A stretch of DNA of 5,581 nucleotides from an uncultured Ruminococcus sp. (GTDB lineage: Bacteria; Bacillota; Clostridia; Oscillospirales; Acutalibacteraceae), in the NCBI GenBank assembly GCA_902766585.1, contig CACXDV010000139.1, positions 1-5,581 on the forward strand, read 5' to 3'. Numbering within the stretch: position 1 is the first letter of the stretch; each line of letters starts with the position of its first letter. The notes beneath the pieces are model-generated. The model did no database searches, was not told the origin of the DNA, and worked only from the letters and a program-made list of their open reading frames with translations. Of the stretch, positions 4,337-5,581 are shown in pieces. The translations under genes were made by a program, and so were the position numbers.

Positions 4337-5581
4337 AACTTTTATTATCTTTATCTTTTTAAGCTCATCGGATTCTATATCATAATAATATCCGTCACCG
4401 ACATTACATCTTGCATATTCGTTTTTCAGTTCCTTGGGATCCATTTCTCCGAATACCGACCTGCTTCCCCTGTCGGAAACAAATTCCGCGATATTGTCCA
4501 GCAAAAATGCCGCCGCAATACTGTTATTGAGCGATGATTCCGTATCCCTGTCATTATTGCTGACCTTTCTCACATCGGAGAATATGAACCAGAAGCCCTT
4601 TTCCTCAGCTCCGGCTATCATTCTCGGAAATACGTTTTTCAGGAGCTGTGCGCCGTTCGCCTGGAAAAGCATCTTATTCTGCAGTACAAATACCGTTCCG
4701 TAATTATCCTTCTCAACAAAATCCTTATTCACCATACCTCTTTCCATTTTCGCAAAATAGCCGTTGGAATCAAGGTATTCTGTAAATTCATCAAGAGATG
4801 TGATATATTTTCCGCGCGCGGTATCCTCCCTGTAAATATCCTCAAGCTCCTTCCTTCCGTCGTCAAAATAAATAAAGCGGAAATCAGGATGAAAATGGCG
4901 TATAGCCCTGACAAGAACCTTTAGAAGATTTGTCTTGCCGAATTTTTTCTTTCCGTATATCGCTACGGCATGGATATCCTTCATATTCACCGTGACCGGA
5001 AGGTGATCGTAATAATCAAGTCCGACAACAGGATCGTCGGTATTTATATCCTCCTCTATGATATCAGCCATAAATTCAAAGAAATTATCCTCCGTAAGAT
5101 CGCCGTCAAAGCCCTTGAGATGCTGTGTCAAGGTCTTTATCTGAGCCGTTTTTTCGATAAACTCCGGAAGCTCCTTCTTTTCATCCATAAAGGGCAGGAA
5201 TATCTGTATCTCTCTCGGCTTTCCGTTTACTATGGTAACTCCTCTTCCGGAATTTCTCATAGGCTCGCTTACCTTCTGACCGAATATGTCAATATACTTA
5301 TCAGCAGAGCCTTCAAGAGCAAAGCGATATTCAAAGCTTCCCAAATATCTGCTTACTCCGCCCGAAAGATCGGAGGCTGTGAATACAACGCTCACTCCCT
5401 TTGACAGTCCTTCTCTGCAAAGCTTTATCAGCGTATCATGGTACGTTTCATATCTGTCATCAGCCAAAAACGAATTGACATTATCTATGATCAGCATGAT
5501 ATGCGCGGGCTTTTTTTCATCCTCGCCGTAATATACCTCATGGAACTGACGCGATGCAAGAAGCTTTACATTTTTTTCAAG
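4334..5581 (-). CDS. essC: EssC/FtsK-SpoIIIE-type T7SS ATPase, C-terminal part (5' end beyond window)
   Basis: The frame is open to the right edge, giving 415 residues of a protein that should be well over 1,000; the ATG at 5497 is an internal methionine. The fragment holds the end of one FtsK/SpoIIIE domain and all of the last one. First domain remnant: the hydrophobic strand IMLIIDNVNSF (28-38; D33 in the Walker B position), then a VVFTASD strand and GRGV (112-115) before the typical Q-I-F-LP end. Last domain: Walker A GKKKFGKT (210-217), a strand reading FRFIYFDDG (235-243), and a strand VFVLQNK (297-303) where the Walker B acid is replaced by Gln/Asn. The C-terminus NVGDGYYYD...LKKIKI matches my memory of EssC ends. 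EssC is the hexameric membrane motor that drives WXG100 and other substrates out; its last domain is known to bind substrate and often has degraded ATPase motifs. The WXG100 gene directly downstream supports EssC over a DNA translocase. FHA domains at the EssC N-terminus, common in Firmicutes, cannot be checked here. Confidence 0.88.
   Translation of the reverse strand, partial: LEKNVKLLASRQFHEVYYGEDEKKPAHIMLIIDNVNSFLADDRYETYHDTLIKLCREGLSKGVSVVFTASDLSGGVSRYLGSFEYRFALEGSADKYIDIFGQKVSEPMRNSGRGVTIVNGKPREIQIFLPFMDEKKELPEFIEKTAQIKTLTQHLKGFDGDLTEDNFFEFMADIIEEDINTDDPVVGLDYYDHLPVTVNMKDIHAVAIYGKKKFGKTNLLKVLVRAIRHFHPDFRFIYFDDGRKELEDIYREDTARGKYITSLDEFTEYLDSNGYFAKMERGMVNKDFVEKDNYGTVFVLQNKMLFQANGAQLLKNVFPRMIAGAEEKGFWFIFSDVRKVSNNDRDTESSLNNSIAAAFLLDNIAEFVSDRGSRSVFGEMDPKELKNEYARCNVGDGYYYDIESDELKKIKIIKV

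Noticed and set aside
4970..5404. A 144-codon plus-strand open frame opposite essC
   Set aside because: It is a shadow of the ATPase frame; the opposite strand carries clear FtsK-type motifs, and this product shows no recognisable domain.
4334..5497. A short stand-alone ATPase starting at the ATG at 5497
   Set aside because: The frame stays open to the window edge, the codons upstream continue sensibly, and a start there would begin in the middle of a Walker B strand (IMLIIDN).
1..5581. Assignment of the kinase/PP2C/FHA set to a type VI secretion locus
   Set aside because: No Tss/Hcp/VgrG-type proteins appear; the EssC C-terminus and WXG100 protein point to type VII, and ribosome sites and codon use look Gram-positive.

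Overview
The window reads as one tightly packed operon on the minus strand, cut at both ends. The longest gap between genes is 27 bases, so nothing is left over for a promoter, terminator or RNA gene. Strong GGAGG ribosome sites, moderate GC, frequent ATA (Ile) and AGG (Arg) codons, a T7SSb-type EssC ATPase and a zinc-ribbon kinase of the HRDISPDN type all suggest a low-to-mid GC Firmicute. A Ruminococcus/Oscillospiraceae-like Clostridium is my best guess; this is inference, with no taxonomic marker gene present.

Layout in transcription order (right to left). (1) 5581-4334: C-terminal part of an EssC/FtsK-SpoIIIE-type ATPase, the motor of a type VII secretion system (T7SSb). (2) 4321-4001: a WXG100 small secreted helical-hairpin protein. 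(3) 3988-3260: a soluble PP2C Ser/Thr phosphatase. (4) 3255-2518: a second, divergent soluble PP2C phosphatase with a GTG start. (5) 2521-1424: a protein with three zinc ribbons, long proline-rich linkers and a C-terminal FHA phosphopeptide-binding domain. (6) 1396-1, running off the left edge: a zinc-ribbon Ser/Thr protein kinase with one transmembrane segment and a repetitive Ser/Lys/Glu tail outside the membrane.

Together the genes contain a writer (kinase), two erasers (PP2Cs) and a reader (FHA protein) of threonine phosphorylation, directly behind a T7SS motor and a WXG100 substrate. The simplest reading is a phosphorylation circuit that gates or senses the state of the secretion machine. 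This resembles in logic the PpkA/PppA/Fha threonine-phosphorylation pathway of type VI secretion, but sits on a Gram-positive T7SS. That functional link is inferred from synteny and family knowledge. The identities of the six genes rest on motifs visible in the translations.
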